64,000 nucleotides of DNA. It comes from Faecalicatena contorta (lineage in GTDB: Bacteria; Bacillota; Clostridia; Lachnospirales; Lachnospiraceae). Location of the stretch: NCBI RefSeq assembly GCF_021531975.1, contig NZ_JAFBIY010000002.1, positions 1 to 64,000 on the forward strand, given 5' to 3'. The notes below the pieces were generated by a model. It saw nothing but the letters and a program-made list of their open reading frames with translations. It was not told where the DNA came from and ran no database searches. Positions 8,510 through 17,559 of this stretch are shown here, in pieces. How positions within the stretch are numbered: the first letter of the stretch is position 1; every line of letters starts with the position of its first letter. A program made the translations under genes and the position numbers.

Positions 8510-9145
8510 TTACATTGTACTACTAATTTTGAAGATTGGGCTGATTTTTTTATAAATCACAAAAACAATTATGGAAACAAGTACACCTTTTAATAAATTA
8601 AATGGTGCAACAGCGAATACAACGAATGTTGTCAGGCTCGTAATATGTGCGTTGACTGCTGTTCCCATTCCCACCAATGCATCGATCGGCATTCCAAATG
8701 CTTTCCCGTATGCCGGCAGCAGTACAAATGCGTTCAGGAAACATCCTGCAAACGTCATAATGAGTGTTCCGGTGATCATACCAATGATTGCACCTTTTCT
8801 TGTTCTTACTTTCTTGTAGATAATTCCTGCCGGTATAACCATTGCACATCCGATCAGGAAATTGGCAATTTCACCAACACCTGCTGTAACAGTACCGTTG
8901 ATTGCAAAGTTTAACATAATCTTAAGGAATTCAATCGCTGCTCCTGCTAATGGACCCATCGTAAAGCATCCGATCAGCACCGGAACTTCACTGAAATCAA
9001 TCTCATAAAAAGAAGGGGCAAATGGTAACGGGATTTCAAAAAGCATAAGTACTACTGCGATTGCAGCGAGCATACCCGTCTGTACCATTACTCTGATTTT
9101 GTTCTTTGTCTTTGCATTGTTGTTTGACATTACATCTGTTGTCAT
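8510..9145 (-). CDS. ribU: Riboflavin ECF transporter S-component
   Basis: Membrane substrate-binding subunit for riboflavin uptake, working with a shared EcfA/EcfA'/EcfT energising module that is not in this window. About six hydrophobic segments are visible. FEIPLPFAPSFYEIDFSEVP (about residues 37-56) is the hallmark flavin-binding stretch, and NAFVLLPAYG near 140 fits too. The frame is open to 9184, but AAAGGAG is spaced for the ATG at 9145. An FMN riboswitch and terminator precede the gene, which fixes the substrate with good confidence. Confidence 0.93.
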   Translation of the reverse strand: MTTDVMSNNNAKTKNKIRVMVQTGMLAAIAVVLMLFEIPLPFAPSFYEIDFSEVPVLIGCFTMGPLAGAAIEFLKIMLNFAINGTVTAGVGEIANFLIGCAMVIPAGIIYKKVRTRKGAIIGMITGTLIMTFAGCFLNAFVLLPAYGKAFGMPIDALVGMGTAVNAHITSLTTFVVFAVAPFNLLKGVLVSIIVFVIYKKISPIFKISSTM

Positions 9146-9221
9146 CTTCTTTCTCTCCTTTTGAAATATAATTAATACTGTCAAAGAAAGAAATCTTCTG
9201 CGGAACTATGCAATCAAAATA

Positions 9222-9250
9222 AAACAAAAACCCGATGCAAACACATCGGG
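9222..9250 (-). terminator. Riboswitch expression-platform terminator
   Basis: On the minus strand CCCGATG and CATCGGG form a stem with a six-base loop, followed by TTTTTGTTTT. It stands between the FMN aptamer and ribU, as expected for transcription attenuation when FMN is bound. Confidence 0.85.
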
Positions 9251-9278
9251 GTCAAGCCATATTATAATAATCACACAA

Positions 9279-9427
9279 TTCTTCTCTCATCCAGACTTTA
9301 CTGTCGGTACTGGAATTCACATATCGGATATCCTCTTCCGAAATATGTCACCAGTTCAGCCGTCTGTATGTACAGACGGGTCGCGGACTATACCGCCGGT
9401 TGGGACTTTCACCCGACCCCGAAGAAT
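9279..9427 (-). promoter_or_regulatory. FMN riboswitch (RFN element)
   Basis: The minus strand shows the conserved RFN blocks in order: CTTCGGGGTCGGGTGAAAG, CCCAACCGGCGGTA, AGTCCGCGACCCG, GCTGAACTGGTGA, CCAGTACCGACAGTAAAG and TCTGGATGAGAGAAGA. Only the variable hairpin (GTCTGTACATACAGAC) differs from other copies. It controls ribU through the terminator at 9222-9250. Confidence 0.97.
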
Positions 9428-9448
9428 TTCCTTTTTCAGTTCAGAGTT

Positions 9449-9477
9449 ATTATATCCTATACGGATTTATAATGCAA
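9449..9477 (-). promoter_or_regulatory. Promoter of the FMN riboswitch and ribU
   Basis: TTGCAT (9472-9477) and TATAAT (9449-9454) on the minus strand are separated by exactly 17 bases and lie about 22 bases before the aptamer. Confidence 0.75.
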
Positions 9478-9606
9478 TACCTCATTTTATTTTCCAATTT
9501 ATCAATCCAAACTGGACTGGTTATTTTTATTTCAATTGGCTCTTTATTTCATGCCACTTCAGTTGTAAAGTGGGTACAACAAAAAACACAGAAAGAGGTT
9601 ATCATT

Positions 9607-10134
9607 ATGGATACAAAATTAAAGAAAATTATTATGACAGCTCTATTCGCAGCACTCGCCTGCGTCTCTACTATGGCAATCCGAATCCCGACTCCCGGTA
9701 CCGGCGGATACATTCACCCGGGTGATGCTATTGTTATCTTATCCGGTGTCGTATTAGGACCTGTATGGGGGCTTCTGGCAGCCGGCATCGGTTCTGCCAT
9801 GGCAGATCTGTTAGGTGGCTACTTCATCTATGTACCGATTACATTTGTAATCAAAGGACTGATTGCTCTGAGCTCTGGACTGATCTACCAGAAATATGGC
9901 AAAACATCCAAGAGTCGCTACACAGCCGTTATATTGGGTGGAATCACAGACATTATTCTCGTTGCAGGTGGATATTTCCTCTGCGAATGTCCTTTGTATG
10001 GTGTCGCAGCTGCAGCAGCAAGCATCCCTGCTAACATCATTCAGGGAATCGGCGGCCTTGTAATTGCATGCCTTCTCTACCCGGCATTAATTGCTATTCC
10101 GGATGTACGCCGCATTGCCTGCGAAGCAAAATAA
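9607..10134 (+). CDS. ECF transporter S-component, substrate unknown
   Basis: A 175-residue membrane protein with about six hydrophobic segments and the ECF S-component look: TALFAALACVSTMAIRIP at the N-terminus, then GYIHPGDAIVILSGVVLGP near 32-50 and a small-residue-rich helix near 130. It should bind a vitamin or related molecule and share the EcfAT module. The frame stays open upstream to 9400, but GAAAGAGG precedes the ATG at 9607 and the upstream part crosses the riboswitch. Divergent from ribU. The sequence does not tell the substrate. Confidence 0.8.
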   Translation: MDTKLKKIIMTALFAALACVSTMAIRIPTPGTGGYIHPGDAIVILSGVVLGPVWGLLAAGIGSAMADLLGGYFIYVPITFVIKGLIALSSGLIYQKYGKTSKSRYTAVILGGITDIILVAGGYFLCECPLYGVAAAAASIPANIIQGIGGLVIACLLYPALIAIPDVRRIACEAK

Positions 10135-10135
10135 T

Positions 10136-10156
10136 AAGGAGACCAGCTGTCTCCTT
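10136..10156. terminator. Convergent terminator between ECF gene and kdpE-like gene
   Basis: AAGGAGAC and GTCTCCTT form a stem with loop CAGCTG. On the minus strand it is followed by TATTATTTT. It begins two bases after the ECF stop codon and overlaps the TAA of the response-regulator gene. Confidence 0.6.
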
Positions 10157-10853
10157 ACTCTACACGCATCATGCGGTATCCGACTCCAATATGCGTCTGT
10201 ATATACTGTGGGGAATCTGGCTCTGCTTCGATTTTTTTACGCAGAGTTGCCATGAACACCCGCAAAGAAGCAATATCATTTTCCCAGGTGCTGCCCCATA
10301 TCTTTTGTGTGATAAAGGTATGAGTCAGCACCTTTCCTACATTCTTGGAAAGCAGACACAAAAGCTTGTATTCGATAGGCGTCAGATGGAGCTCTGACTC
10401 ACCCAGATAGGCACATCCGGCAGCGTAATCTATTTTCAATGCGCCATTCGTAAATACAGACTCCGTCTGAGACTGATTTTCCATCATGGCAAGTCTCCTT
10501 TGCACTACACGCACTCTTGCCAGAAGCTCTTCTACGGAAAATGGTTTGGTCAGATAATCGTCTGCACCCGCATCCAGTGCCTCTATCTTGTCTGTATCTT
10601 CACTCCTCGCACTGATCACAATAATCGGAAGATTCGACCACGTACGAATCCGTCGTATCACATCCACACCGTCCATATCCGGAAGACCCAGATCCAGAAG
10701 CATCACGTCCGGATTATGGGACGACGCCTCTAAGATAGCAGACTCTCCATTTGGTGCAGTCAAATACTGGTATTGATGTGTTTTCAAAGTTGTTACGATC
10801 AGGTTGCGGACCGGTACATCGTCTTCCACAACCAGAATCATAAGTTTATTCAT
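10155..10853 (-). CDS. KdpE-like response regulator
   Basis: OmpR-family regulator of 232 residues. The receiver domain (1-120) has the acid pair in VVEDDVP, phospho-acceptor Asp in MLLDLGLPDMDG near 54, and Lys in LTKPFS near 104. The winged-helix domain (130-230) contains TPIEYKLLCLLSKN and THIGVGYRM. It is the last gene of the ktrBA operon and overlaps the sensor kinase gene by eight bases. It closely resembles KdpE; the expected job is control of potassium uptake, here probably ktrAB, since no kdpFABC genes are in the window. Confidence 0.85.
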   Translation of the reverse strand: MNKLMILVVEDDVPVRNLIVTTLKTHQYQYLTAPNGESAILEASSHNPDVMLLDLGLPDMDGVDVIRRIRTWSNLPIIVISARSEDTDKIEALDAGADDYLTKPFSVEELLARVRVVQRRLAMMENQSQTESVFTNGALKIDYAAGCAYLGESELHLTPIEYKLLCLLSKNVGKVLTHTFITQKIWGSTWENDIASLRVFMATLRKKIEAEPDSPQYIQTHIGVGYRMMRVE

Positions 10854-12570
10854 GGATCTGTACCTCCTCTACCGGCAGGGTAAATGTAAAGACTGCGCCA
10901 TGCGGACAGTTATCCGAAACGGTAATCACTCCCTCATGAGCCGTGATGATCGATTTACACAACGACAATCCAAGTCCAAGGCTTCTGCGGCTGTCTGCCA
11001 CCTTACTTGCACCACTGTAAAACATTTCAAAAACATGAGCTTTATCTTCTTTTGCAACGCCCGGGCCATCATCTGCAATCTTCACAACAATATCTTTTTC
11101 TTTTTTCTCGATACTGATATCAATATGAGAACCTTTTGGTGTATATTTTATTGCATTATCAACCAGATTGATGATCACCTGAACAATCAGCTTTGCATCC
11201 ATTCTGGCAAGCAATATCTCATTTGCATGGTGAACCGTAATCATATGCTCTTCACCTCTCCTGTCCACATGACGAAGGGCCTCAACAACCACCTCATCCA
11301 TAAGCTCTGTAGACATGCGAAGGCTCATCTGTCCCTCTTCAATACGTGTAACCGCAAGAAGATTTTCCACCAGATTGATAAGCCACATAGAATCGTCATA
11401 TATGTCTGAGTACAGCTGCTGCTTAGTCGCCTCATCAAAACTCTCACCATTGGACAGCAGATTACTTGCATTCCCCGAGATTGAAGTAAGCGGTGTACGC
11501 AGATCGTGAGATATGGAGCGCAGAAGATTGGCTCTTAACTGCTCATTCTTTGCCAGAACAGCTGCCTCTTCTTTCTCTCTTGCATTCTTGTCATTTTCAA
11601 GAGCCAGCGCACATTCACCAAGAATAGACAGAAGTATCCCCATATCAAAGCTTTCCAGCGGCTGTTGCTGCACAGCAATACCGACGACTCCATATACATT
11701 CTTGTTAACTCTGATCGCCAGATACATACATCTCGCCTCCGGCATCACTGCCGTTGTGGCACCGGCATGCCGGTTATTCATTTTTACCCACATAGCAACC
11801 TGCCTCTCAGATGCGGTCCGGTACTGTTCCGGATCCGTTCCCGGCTCAGCCGTCAGCACATAAGGATCCGACAACTTCTCATCCATCGTCAGATACGCCA
11901 CAATATCACGCCCCAGAAGCTTCACAAGCTGATTCGCCGTCATATGAAGGATTGCTTCACTCCCCTTCACTCCGCTTAACATCTGATTCGTATCAAACAA
12001 CACTCTCGTACGATAGGCAACAAGTGCCGATCTTCTCGCAAGATCCTTAAGTCTTGCCGCTAATGTTCCCGTGATCATGGCAGCCACGAACATAACAAGA
12101 AATGTCACCGGATACTCCGGATCATATGCAAGAAGCGTATATCTTGGCTCTGTAAACAAAAAATTAAAAATAAACACGCTGGCAAGCGAAGATATCATGC
12201 CATAAAACCAGCTTGACGTAGTCGCCGAAATAATCAATACACTTAAAATATATATGGTAATAATATTTGTCTCCGTAAATCCCAGACTCTGGAACAAGTA
12301 TCCTACCGCGCTTGCACAGGCAAGTACACCGATACACTTCAGGATATCCAGCGCACTTTTGGGCTTTTCTGTCTCCATGCCGGTCACCTCTTCATGATTG
12401 GTTCCACCTATTATACCACTCGTTCTTTCAATGAGCCACCCCTCTTTTTCTTCTTTTTTATCTTCATCATTACTCTCATTTTCTTCCAGAAAATGGTCGA
12501 TTTTGCCCATCCAAAAGTAACCTGTCACTCCTGCAAGTATGAATCCGCCCGCAAGTAAAATATCTCCCAT
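10846..12570 (-). CDS. KdpD-like sensor histidine kinase lacking the N-terminal KdpD domain
   Basis: A 574-residue membrane kinase. It has an N-terminal hydrophobic segment (about 4-22), an acidic linker, a four-helix DUF4118 membrane region (about 78-170), a GAF-like domain (about 190-320), the H-box SISHDLRTPLTS near 355, and HATPase motifs NLVDNAIKYTP, DDGPGV and GLGLSLCKSI. Full-length KdpD is near 900 residues and carries KdpD-sensor and Usp domains ahead of DUF4118; these are absent and replaced by one membrane segment. It follows ktrA by 20 bases. K+ or c-di-AMP-related sensing via Usp is therefore not expected. Confidence 0.85.
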   Translation of the reverse strand: MGDILLAGGFILAGVTGYFWMGKIDHFLEENESNDEDKKEEKEGWLIERTSGIIGGTNHEEVTGMETEKPKSALDILKCIGVLACASAVGYLFQSLGFTETNIITIYILSVLIISATTSSWFYGMISSLASVFIFNFLFTEPRYTLLAYDPEYPVTFLVMFVAAMITGTLAARLKDLARRSALVAYRTRVLFDTNQMLSGVKGSEAILHMTANQLVKLLGRDIVAYLTMDEKLSDPYVLTAEPGTDPEQYRTASERQVAMWVKMNNRHAGATTAVMPEARCMYLAIRVNKNVYGVVGIAVQQQPLESFDMGILLSILGECALALENDKNAREKEEAAVLAKNEQLRANLLRSISHDLRTPLTSISGNASNLLSNGESFDEATKQQLYSDIYDDSMWLINLVENLLAVTRIEEGQMSLRMSTELMDEVVVEALRHVDRRGEEHMITVHHANEILLARMDAKLIVQVIINLVDNAIKYTPKGSHIDISIEKKEKDIVVKIADDGPGVAKEDKAHVFEMFYSGASKVADSRRSLGLGLSLCKSIITAHEGVITVSDNCPHGAVFTFTLPVEEVQIHE

Positions 12571-12590
12571 ATTCCCACCTCACTCATCTC

Positions 12591-13238
12591 TTACAGATGA
12601 AAGCATTTCTGAATATCCCGATTCTTACCCAGAACAAGCATAGTATCACTGTCTGTCAGAACGGTATCCGGAGTAACATTCATATTCATTTTTCCGTCTT
12701 CTTTAACAGCCATGATGTTAATGTTATATTTCTTCCTGATATCCAGTTTTGCTATCGTCTTACCTTTCCATTCTCTCGGCACAGTTACCTCAAAAATTGC
12801 ATATTCATCATTCAATTCTATGTAATCCAGAATATGGTCTGCCGTATACCGGATCGCTGTCCATGTTGCCAGCATCTTCTCCGGATAAACGACTTCGTCG
12901 GCACCATTCTTAAGAAGGAATTTGGCATGTCTGTCTCTGGCTGCACGCGACACTACATATCTGGCTCCCAGATCTTTAAGAAGAGACGTTGTTTCCAGTG
13001 ATCCCTGAAAATCATCTCCGATTCCGACAATGCATACATCAAAATTGCTTACTCCCAGCGAAGACAAAAAATCCTCGTCTGTACTGTCGCCAATCTGCGC
13101 ATTTGTAACAAAAGGAAGAACTGCATCCACCCTCTGCTCCTGCCTGTCCACTGCCATGACCTGATGTCCGAGTTCATGCAGTTTCATCGCTACATGACGT
13201 CCAAATCGCCCAAGACCAATCAAAAGTATCGCTTTCAT
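12591..13238 (-). CDS. ktrA: Potassium uptake regulatory subunit KtrA
   Basis: Cytoplasmic RCK protein of 215 residues forming a ring that gates KtrB. The Rossmann RCK_N domain starts LLIGLGRFGRHVA (GxGxxG) with an acidic ribose-binding residue in AVDRQ; the RCK_C (TrkA_C) domain covers about 135-215. Nucleotides such as ATP, ADP or NAD and, in many Firmicutes, c-di-AMP bind these domains. AGGAGG precedes the ATG at 13238, and it follows ktrB by 13 bases. Confidence 0.92.
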   Translation of the reverse strand: MKAILLIGLGRFGRHVAMKLHELGHQVMAVDRQEQRVDAVLPFVTNAQIGDSTDEDFLSSLGVSNFDVCIVGIGDDFQGSLETTSLLKDLGARYVVSRAARDRHAKFLLKNGADEVVYPEKMLATWTAIRYTADHILDYIELNDEYAIFEVTVPREWKGKTIAKLDIRKKYNINIMAVKEDGKMNMNVTPDTVLTDSDTMLVLGKNRDIQKCFHL

Positions 13239-13251
13239 TTTTTATCTCCTC

Positions 13252-14586
13252 CTATCCGACTGTAATCTTTTCCTGCGGAAGACGTGCCCGGTGATATTTG
13301 ATGCCTGCAACTGTCGCAAATACGAGTGTCAGACCACCCACTCTTCCAAAAAACATTAAGAAAATCAAAATTGTACGTGAAACCAGTCCAAGCCCCGGGG
13401 TAATTCCAAGCGTCAGTCCAACTGTACCGATCGCAGACGCCGTTTCAAACAGACAATCCAGCATCGGCAACCCCTCCAGACGACTGATTGCCATTCCTCC
13501 CAGAAGAAACATACTTAAATACATAAGCATGACTGCCGCTGCACTCTGCACAGTTTCCTTCAAAATACGTCTGCCAAAAAAGTGAGCATCCTCATCTCTT
13601 CGAAAAACAGCATATGCCGATGCAAAAAGCACCGCTGCTGTCGTTGTCTTCATTCCTCCTGCGGTAGATCCGGGAGAACCGCCAATGAGCATTAATATGA
13701 TAACCAGCATAATTCCCGACTCTGTAAAACCTGCTATATTGGCTGTATTAAATCCTGCTGTTCTTGGTGTGACAGACTGAAACAGCGATGCAAACACTCT
13801 TTCTGCCCCTGAAACATCCGAAAATTCTCCAAAATAAAAGCAAATTGCGGGCAATAAGATGAGAATCGATGTTACAGATAAGATAACTTTCGTCTGCATC
13901 CGATACTCCTGATAACGGAATTTCTTTGTCTTTAAGTCTTCCCATGTCAGAAAACCAATACCGCCCGTAATGATCAGTATCATAATTGTTATGTTGATGA
14001 CCGGATTATCTGCATACGCAGTCAGCGATGAAAACGGAGCATTTTGCCCCATAAGATCAAAGCCCGCATTACAAAAAGCAGACACCGAATGAAAAAACGC
14101 ATACCACAGGCCTTTTCCTGGGCCCATCTCCCTGCAGAAAACCGTACTCAAAACCAACGTTCCCGTAAGCTCTATGAGAGCCGTCGCTTTCACAATAAAC
14201 CCTGTGAGTCGCACAATCCCACCAACATGAGGAGCTGCGATTGCCTCCTGAAGCGTACTTCGCTGCATCAATCCAATTCGTCTGCCAGATATCATTGCAA
14301 TCGCTACAGCGATCGTAACGACACCCATTCCCCCAATCTGAATAAGAAGCAATATAACTGCCTGTCCGAAAGTTGTCCAATATGTAGCCGTATCATGTAC
14401 TACAAGTCCCGTTACACATACCGCCGATGTTGCAGTAAAAATGGCGTCATGAAAAGAAGCTCCCCCCGCCTCACGAGTAGAAAAAGGAAGCATAAGAAGC
14501 ACTGTGCCCACAAGAATGGCACCTGCAAATCCTGTTATAATAATCTGGAATGAACTTAACTGAAATTTTTCACGTTTATCCTTCAT
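13252..14586 (-). CDS. ktrB: Potassium transporter subunit KtrB (TrkH/KtrB family)
   Basis: A 444-residue membrane protein with four repeated M1-P-M2 units. The four selectivity-loop segments can be seen: TSAVCVTGLVV near 50, SVSAFCNAGFDL near 172, SVTPRTAGFNT near 281 and TASAIGTVGLTLG near 390. Three loops have a regular TG/AG glycine and the second is NAG, as usual for KtrB. First gene of the ktrB-ktrA-kinase-regulator operon. The Shine-Dalgarno is AAGGA before the ATG at 14586. A plain promoter could not be fixed in the AT-rich 14590-14690 stretch. Confidence 0.92.
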   Translation of the reverse strand: MKDKREKFQLSSFQIIITGFAGAILVGTVLLMLPFSTREAGGASFHDAIFTATSAVCVTGLVVHDTATYWTTFGQAVILLLIQIGGMGVVTIAVAIAMISGRRIGLMQRSTLQEAIAAPHVGGIVRLTGFIVKATALIELTGTLVLSTVFCREMGPGKGLWYAFFHSVSAFCNAGFDLMGQNAPFSSLTAYADNPVINITIMILIITGGIGFLTWEDLKTKKFRYQEYRMQTKVILSVTSILILLPAICFYFGEFSDVSGAERVFASLFQSVTPRTAGFNTANIAGFTESGIMLVIILMLIGGSPGSTAGGMKTTTAAVLFASAYAVFRRDEDAHFFGRRILKETVQSAAAVMLMYLSMFLLGGMAISRLEGLPMLDCLFETASAIGTVGLTLGITPGLGLVSRTILIFLMFFGRVGGLTLVFATVAGIKYHRARLPQEKITVG

Positions 14587-14699
14587 TTGTATTTCCTTAT
14601 TTTCATTTATTTTTTCTCATTATTCCACGAAAGATATAAAGGAAGGATTAACATATTTTTTTTAGTATTAAGATTACATAAAGAAGTAGGAATTTTGTG

Positions 14700-14801
14700 C
14701 AGTAAGTGGTATACAGTATCGGCAGAAGTAAGCGACTGGATTCTTCGAAGTCTTCTGCTTACCTCGTCACTTACTTCTGCCGATAGTTGTAACCACTACT
14801 G
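14700..14801. repeat. Imperfect palindrome 1 upstream of ktrB
   Basis: The arms 14700-14732 and 14770-14801 pair over about 30 positions. The inner 15 bases (ATCGGCAGAAGTAAG at 14718-14732 with CTTACTTCTGCCGAT at 14770-14784) are perfect. The loop itself contains TTCTTCGAAG. No T run follows, so it is not a plain terminator. No coding frame is supported in the whole 14587-15223 interval. Confidence 0.8.
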
Positions 14802-14803
14802 TA

Positions 14804-14916
14804 CTGGAAATTCCGGGTAAAAGTGTATGTTATACTGTATTGGCATAATAATATTTTCTCACGTGAAAGAACATGTTACTATGCCTACAAAGTAGTGGAA
14901 ACTCTTGAGTCATGCG
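14804..14916. repeat. Imperfect palindrome 2 upstream of ktrB
   Basis: The outer arms TACTGGAA (near 14802) and TTCCAGTA (near 14908) pair, and an inner stem is formed by GGCATAATAATA (near 14842) with a TATGCC-ending partner (near 14886) around CACGTG. It directly follows palindrome 1, giving a multi-branched folded region. Confidence 0.6.
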
Positions 14917-14945
14917 GTTCCAGTATTATATCTAAAAGATGTACA

Positions 14946-15189
14946 ATCGGCAAGACACAGAAAGACTTATGAATGCGTGGAAGAGTGCTATAAACTGTTA
15001 TAGAAAAAGCAGTCAAAACTTCGTATTTGGATTGTATATCAAATACAATCCAAAAGAGTATCTGAGACGTGGAACTCATCAAGAGTTCACGTCGAATATA
15101 CTCGGTTACGAATGTTATGACTGCTTTCTTCTATTTACAGTTTATAAACGATTGGTTCGCATTCATAAGTCCTTCTGTGTCTTGCCGAT
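14946..15189. repeat. Imperfect palindrome 3, 244 bases
   Basis: The terminal arms 14946-14977 and 15158-15189 match in 31 of 32 positions (ATCGGCAAGACACAG... with ...CTGTGTCTTGCCGAT). The next block, near 14989-15024 and 15107-15147, also pairs with some mismatches (TAAACTGT and AAAGCAGTCA). The centre holds two more hairpins: GGATTGTATatcAAATACAATCC, and GAACTCatcaaGAGTTC. It could be a MITE-like element or a structured RNA. It lacks an encoded protein. Confidence 0.8.
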
Positions 15190-15223
15190 GTCCTCTTTCA
15201 GATAAAATCACTGAACCAAATCT

Positions 15224-15925
15224 TTATTTCCCCGGCTGTCCGTAGTAGGCATTTGCACCGTGTTTTCTGAAATAGTGCTTGTCCTGAAGCTCTTGTGGAG
15301 CCGGCTGATTCTCTGGATTGATCATCTCGCAGCGTGCTGCCATTTTAGCCACTTCTTCGAGTACAACTGCGTTATGTACCGCTTCATGAGCATCTTTTCC
15401 CCATGTAAATGGTCCGTGGTTCTTACACAGAACGGCTGGTGTAGCTGCGTATTCGAGACCACGTGCTTCGAATTCATCTGCGATCAGAATGCCTGTATTT
15501 TTTTCATATGCTTCGTCGATTTCTTCCTTTGTAAGATTTCTTACGCATGGCACTTCACCGTACAGATAGTCTGCATGAGTTGTTCCGTAGCACGGAATTC
15601 CTCTGCCTGCCTGTGCCCAGCTTGTTGCCCATGAAGAATGTGTGTGTACGACTCCGCCGATTTCCGAAAAGCGATTGTACAGAACAACATGTGTTGCTGT
15701 ATCGGATGATGGATTATAATGTCCTTCTACTTTATTACCGTCAAGATCCATTACAACCATGTCTTCCGGTGTCAGTTTGTCATATTCCACACCGCTTGGC
15801 TTAATAACAAAAAGACCTTTTTCTCTGTCGATTCCACTTACATTGCCCCATGTAAATGTCACCAGTCCATATTTCGGAAGAAGCATATTTGCTTCATATA
15901 CTTCTTTTTTTAACTGCTCTAACAT
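15224..15925 (-). CDS. araD: L-ribulose-5-phosphate 4-epimerase
   Basis: Class II aldolase-fold epimerase of 233 residues that converts L-ribulose 5-phosphate to D-xylulose 5-phosphate. Substrate and zinc motifs are GNVSGID near 27, KPSGVEYD near 42, SSDTATH near 72, [14 protein letters not shown] near 95 (zinc His pair) and a later His in the AHEAVHNA region near 178. Last gene of araA-araB-araD, 18 bases after araB. GGAG lies before the ATG at 15925. Confidence 0.95.
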   Translation of the reverse strand: MLEQLKKEVYEANMLLPKYGLVTFTWGNVSGIDREKGLFVIKPSGVEYDKLTPEDMVVMDLDGNKVEGHYNPSSDTATHVVLYNRFSEIGGVVHTHSSWATSWAQAGRGIPCYGTTHADYLYGEVPCVRNLTKEEIDEAYEKNTGILIADEFEARGLEYAATPAVLCKNHGPFTWGKDAHEAVHNAVVLEEVAKMAARCEMINPENQPAPQELQDKHYFRKHGANAYYGQPGK

Positions 15926-15943
15926 CTATGTGCATCTCCTTTT

Positions 15944-17539
15944 CTATATCAGGTTATCAACTGCTGCCTGCTCGATCGCGATACCTTTCTTATATCTTTC
16001 GATAAATACTTCAAAGCCTTCTACATCTGCTTTGACAGGATCCATACTTGTTCCTTTGTTATCTCCGAATACTTTTTCAGAAAGATAAGCCTGCAGCGTC
16101 TCATCTTCTGCTTTGTCAAGCATATATGCTGCCAGAAGTGCCATACCCCATGGTCCGCCTTCTCCTGCTGTCTCCATAACGGATACAGGAGCATCAATAG
16201 CTGCAGCGAGTATACTCTGTCCAACACCTTTTGTCTTAAACAGACCACCATGTCCAAGGATAGAATCAATTGCCACATTTTCTTCTTTCAGGAGAATATC
16301 CATACCAACCTTCAATGCACCAAGGGCAGTGAAAAGATGTGCTCTCATGAAGTTTGCCAGATTGAACTTGCTCTCCGGAGAACGTACGAACATCGGTCTT
16401 CCCTCTGATACACCTGTGATATTCTCACCGGAAAGATAACCGTAGGAAAGAAGTCCACCACAGTCTGCATCACCTTCCAGTGCTTTGTTATACAGTGTTC
16501 CAAAAAGCTTATTCATATCTACATCAATACCGAAGCTCTCTGCAAATTCTTTGAAGAGTCCTACCCATGCATTCAGATCTGATGTACAGTTGTTCGCATG
16601 AGCCATTGCTACCAGGCTTCCGTCCGGTGTTGTTACAAGGTCAATCTCCGAATATACTTTCTTCAGTTCTTTTTCCAGAACTACCATAGCGAATACAGAA
16701 GTTCCGGCGGATACATTACCTGTACGCTTTGCAACACTATTGGTTGCTACCATACCGGTTCCTGCATCACCTTCTGGCGGGCAAAGCGGAATACCAGCTT
16801 CCAGTGTACCTGTTTCATCAAGAAGACGTGCGCCTTCTTCTGTTAATGTACCTGCATGTTCGCCGGCCACCAGTACCTTTGGAAGGATTTCTTTCAGTTT
16901 CCACGGATAGTTTTTATCTGCAACGAGCTCATCAAACTTCTGAATCATTGCTGCGTCATAATCTTTTGTCTCTGGATCAATCGGGAACATACCGGAAGCA
17001 TCACCTACTCCAAGCACCTTTTCTCCAGTCAGTTTCCAGTGAATGTATCCAGAAAGAGTCGTAAAGTATGCAATATCTTTCACATGCTCCTCATCATTTA
17101 AGATTGCCTGATACAGGTGTGCAATACTCCATCTCTGCGGAATATTATACTGAAATAGCTCTGTAAGTGCCTCTGCTGACGGACCTGTTATACTGTTTCT
17201 CCATGTACGGAACGGAACAAGAAGATTTCCTTCTTTATCAAATGCCATATATCCGTGCATCATAGCACTGAATCCGATAGCACCGATCTTCTTTAATGTT
17301 ACACCGTATTTTTCCTTCACATCTGCCGCCATCTTCTGATAGCTGTCACGTAGTCCTGTCCAGATATCGTCCAGTGTATAAGTCCAGATTCCATTATCCA
17401 GACGGTTCTCCCATACATGATCACCGGATGCGATCGGATTGTGTGCTTCATCTATCAGCACTGCCTTAATTCTTGTAGAACCAAATTCAATACCCAGTAC
17501 CGCTTTTCCATTTTCGATTGTTTCTTTAATATTACTCAT
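15944..17539 (-). CDS. araB: FGGY-family carbohydrate kinase, L-ribulokinase role
   Basis: A 531-residue kinase, placed between araA and araD, that should phosphorylate L-ribulose. FGGY/ASKHA motifs: [13 protein letters not shown] near 15, [10 protein letters not shown] near 94, [10 protein letters not shown] near 180, [11 protein letters not shown] near 265 and [11 protein letters not shown] near 432. It is closer in layout to the clostridial FGGY type than to the 560-residue E. coli AraB, so the role rests largely on context. AGGAGG is followed after nine bases by the ATG at 17539; a GTG one codon earlier is a possible alternative start. Confidence 0.88.
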   Translation of the reverse strand: MSNIKETIENGKAVLGIEFGSTRIKAVLIDEAHNPIASGDHVWENRLDNGIWTYTLDDIWTGLRDSYQKMAADVKEKYGVTLKKIGAIGFSAMMHGYMAFDKEGNLLVPFRTWRNSITGPSAEALTELFQYNIPQRWSIAHLYQAILNDEEHVKDIAYFTTLSGYIHWKLTGEKVLGVGDASGMFPIDPETKDYDAAMIQKFDELVADKNYPWKLKEILPKVLVAGEHAGTLTEEGARLLDETGTLEAGIPLCPPEGDAGTGMVATNSVAKRTGNVSAGTSVFAMVVLEKELKKVYSEIDLVTTPDGSLVAMAHANNCTSDLNAWVGLFKEFAESFGIDVDMNKLFGTLYNKALEGDADCGGLLSYGYLSGENITGVSEGRPMFVRSPESKFNLANFMRAHLFTALGALKVGMDILLKEENVAIDSILGHGGLFKTKGVGQSILAAAIDAPVSVMETAGEGGPWGMALLAAYMLDKAEDETLQAYLSEKVFGDNKGTSMDPVKADVEGFEVFIERYKKGIAIEQAAVDNLI

Positions 17540-17559
17540 CACGCTTTTCCTCCTGATGA

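Noticed and set aside
9400-9606. N-terminal extension of the plus-strand ECF protein
   Set aside because: It would be translated from the reverse of the riboswitch and has no ribosome-binding site; the ATG at 9607 does.
10155-12570. A complete Kdp system
   Set aside because: No kdpF, kdpA, kdpB or kdpC genes are present; the linked transporter is KtrAB.
13748-14553. Several frames over 60 codons antisense to ktrB and other genes
   Set aside because: Shadows of conserved genes with no ribosome-binding sites and odd composition.
14700-15189. A T-box or c-di-AMP riboswitch upstream of ktrB
   Set aside because: No specifier or T-box sequence and no recognisable ydaO consensus; the structure is dominated by plain palindromes.
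14885-15205. Small protein genes within the palindromic region
   Set aside because: Both strands give similar short frames because the DNA is palindromic; no Shine-Dalgarno sequences precede them.
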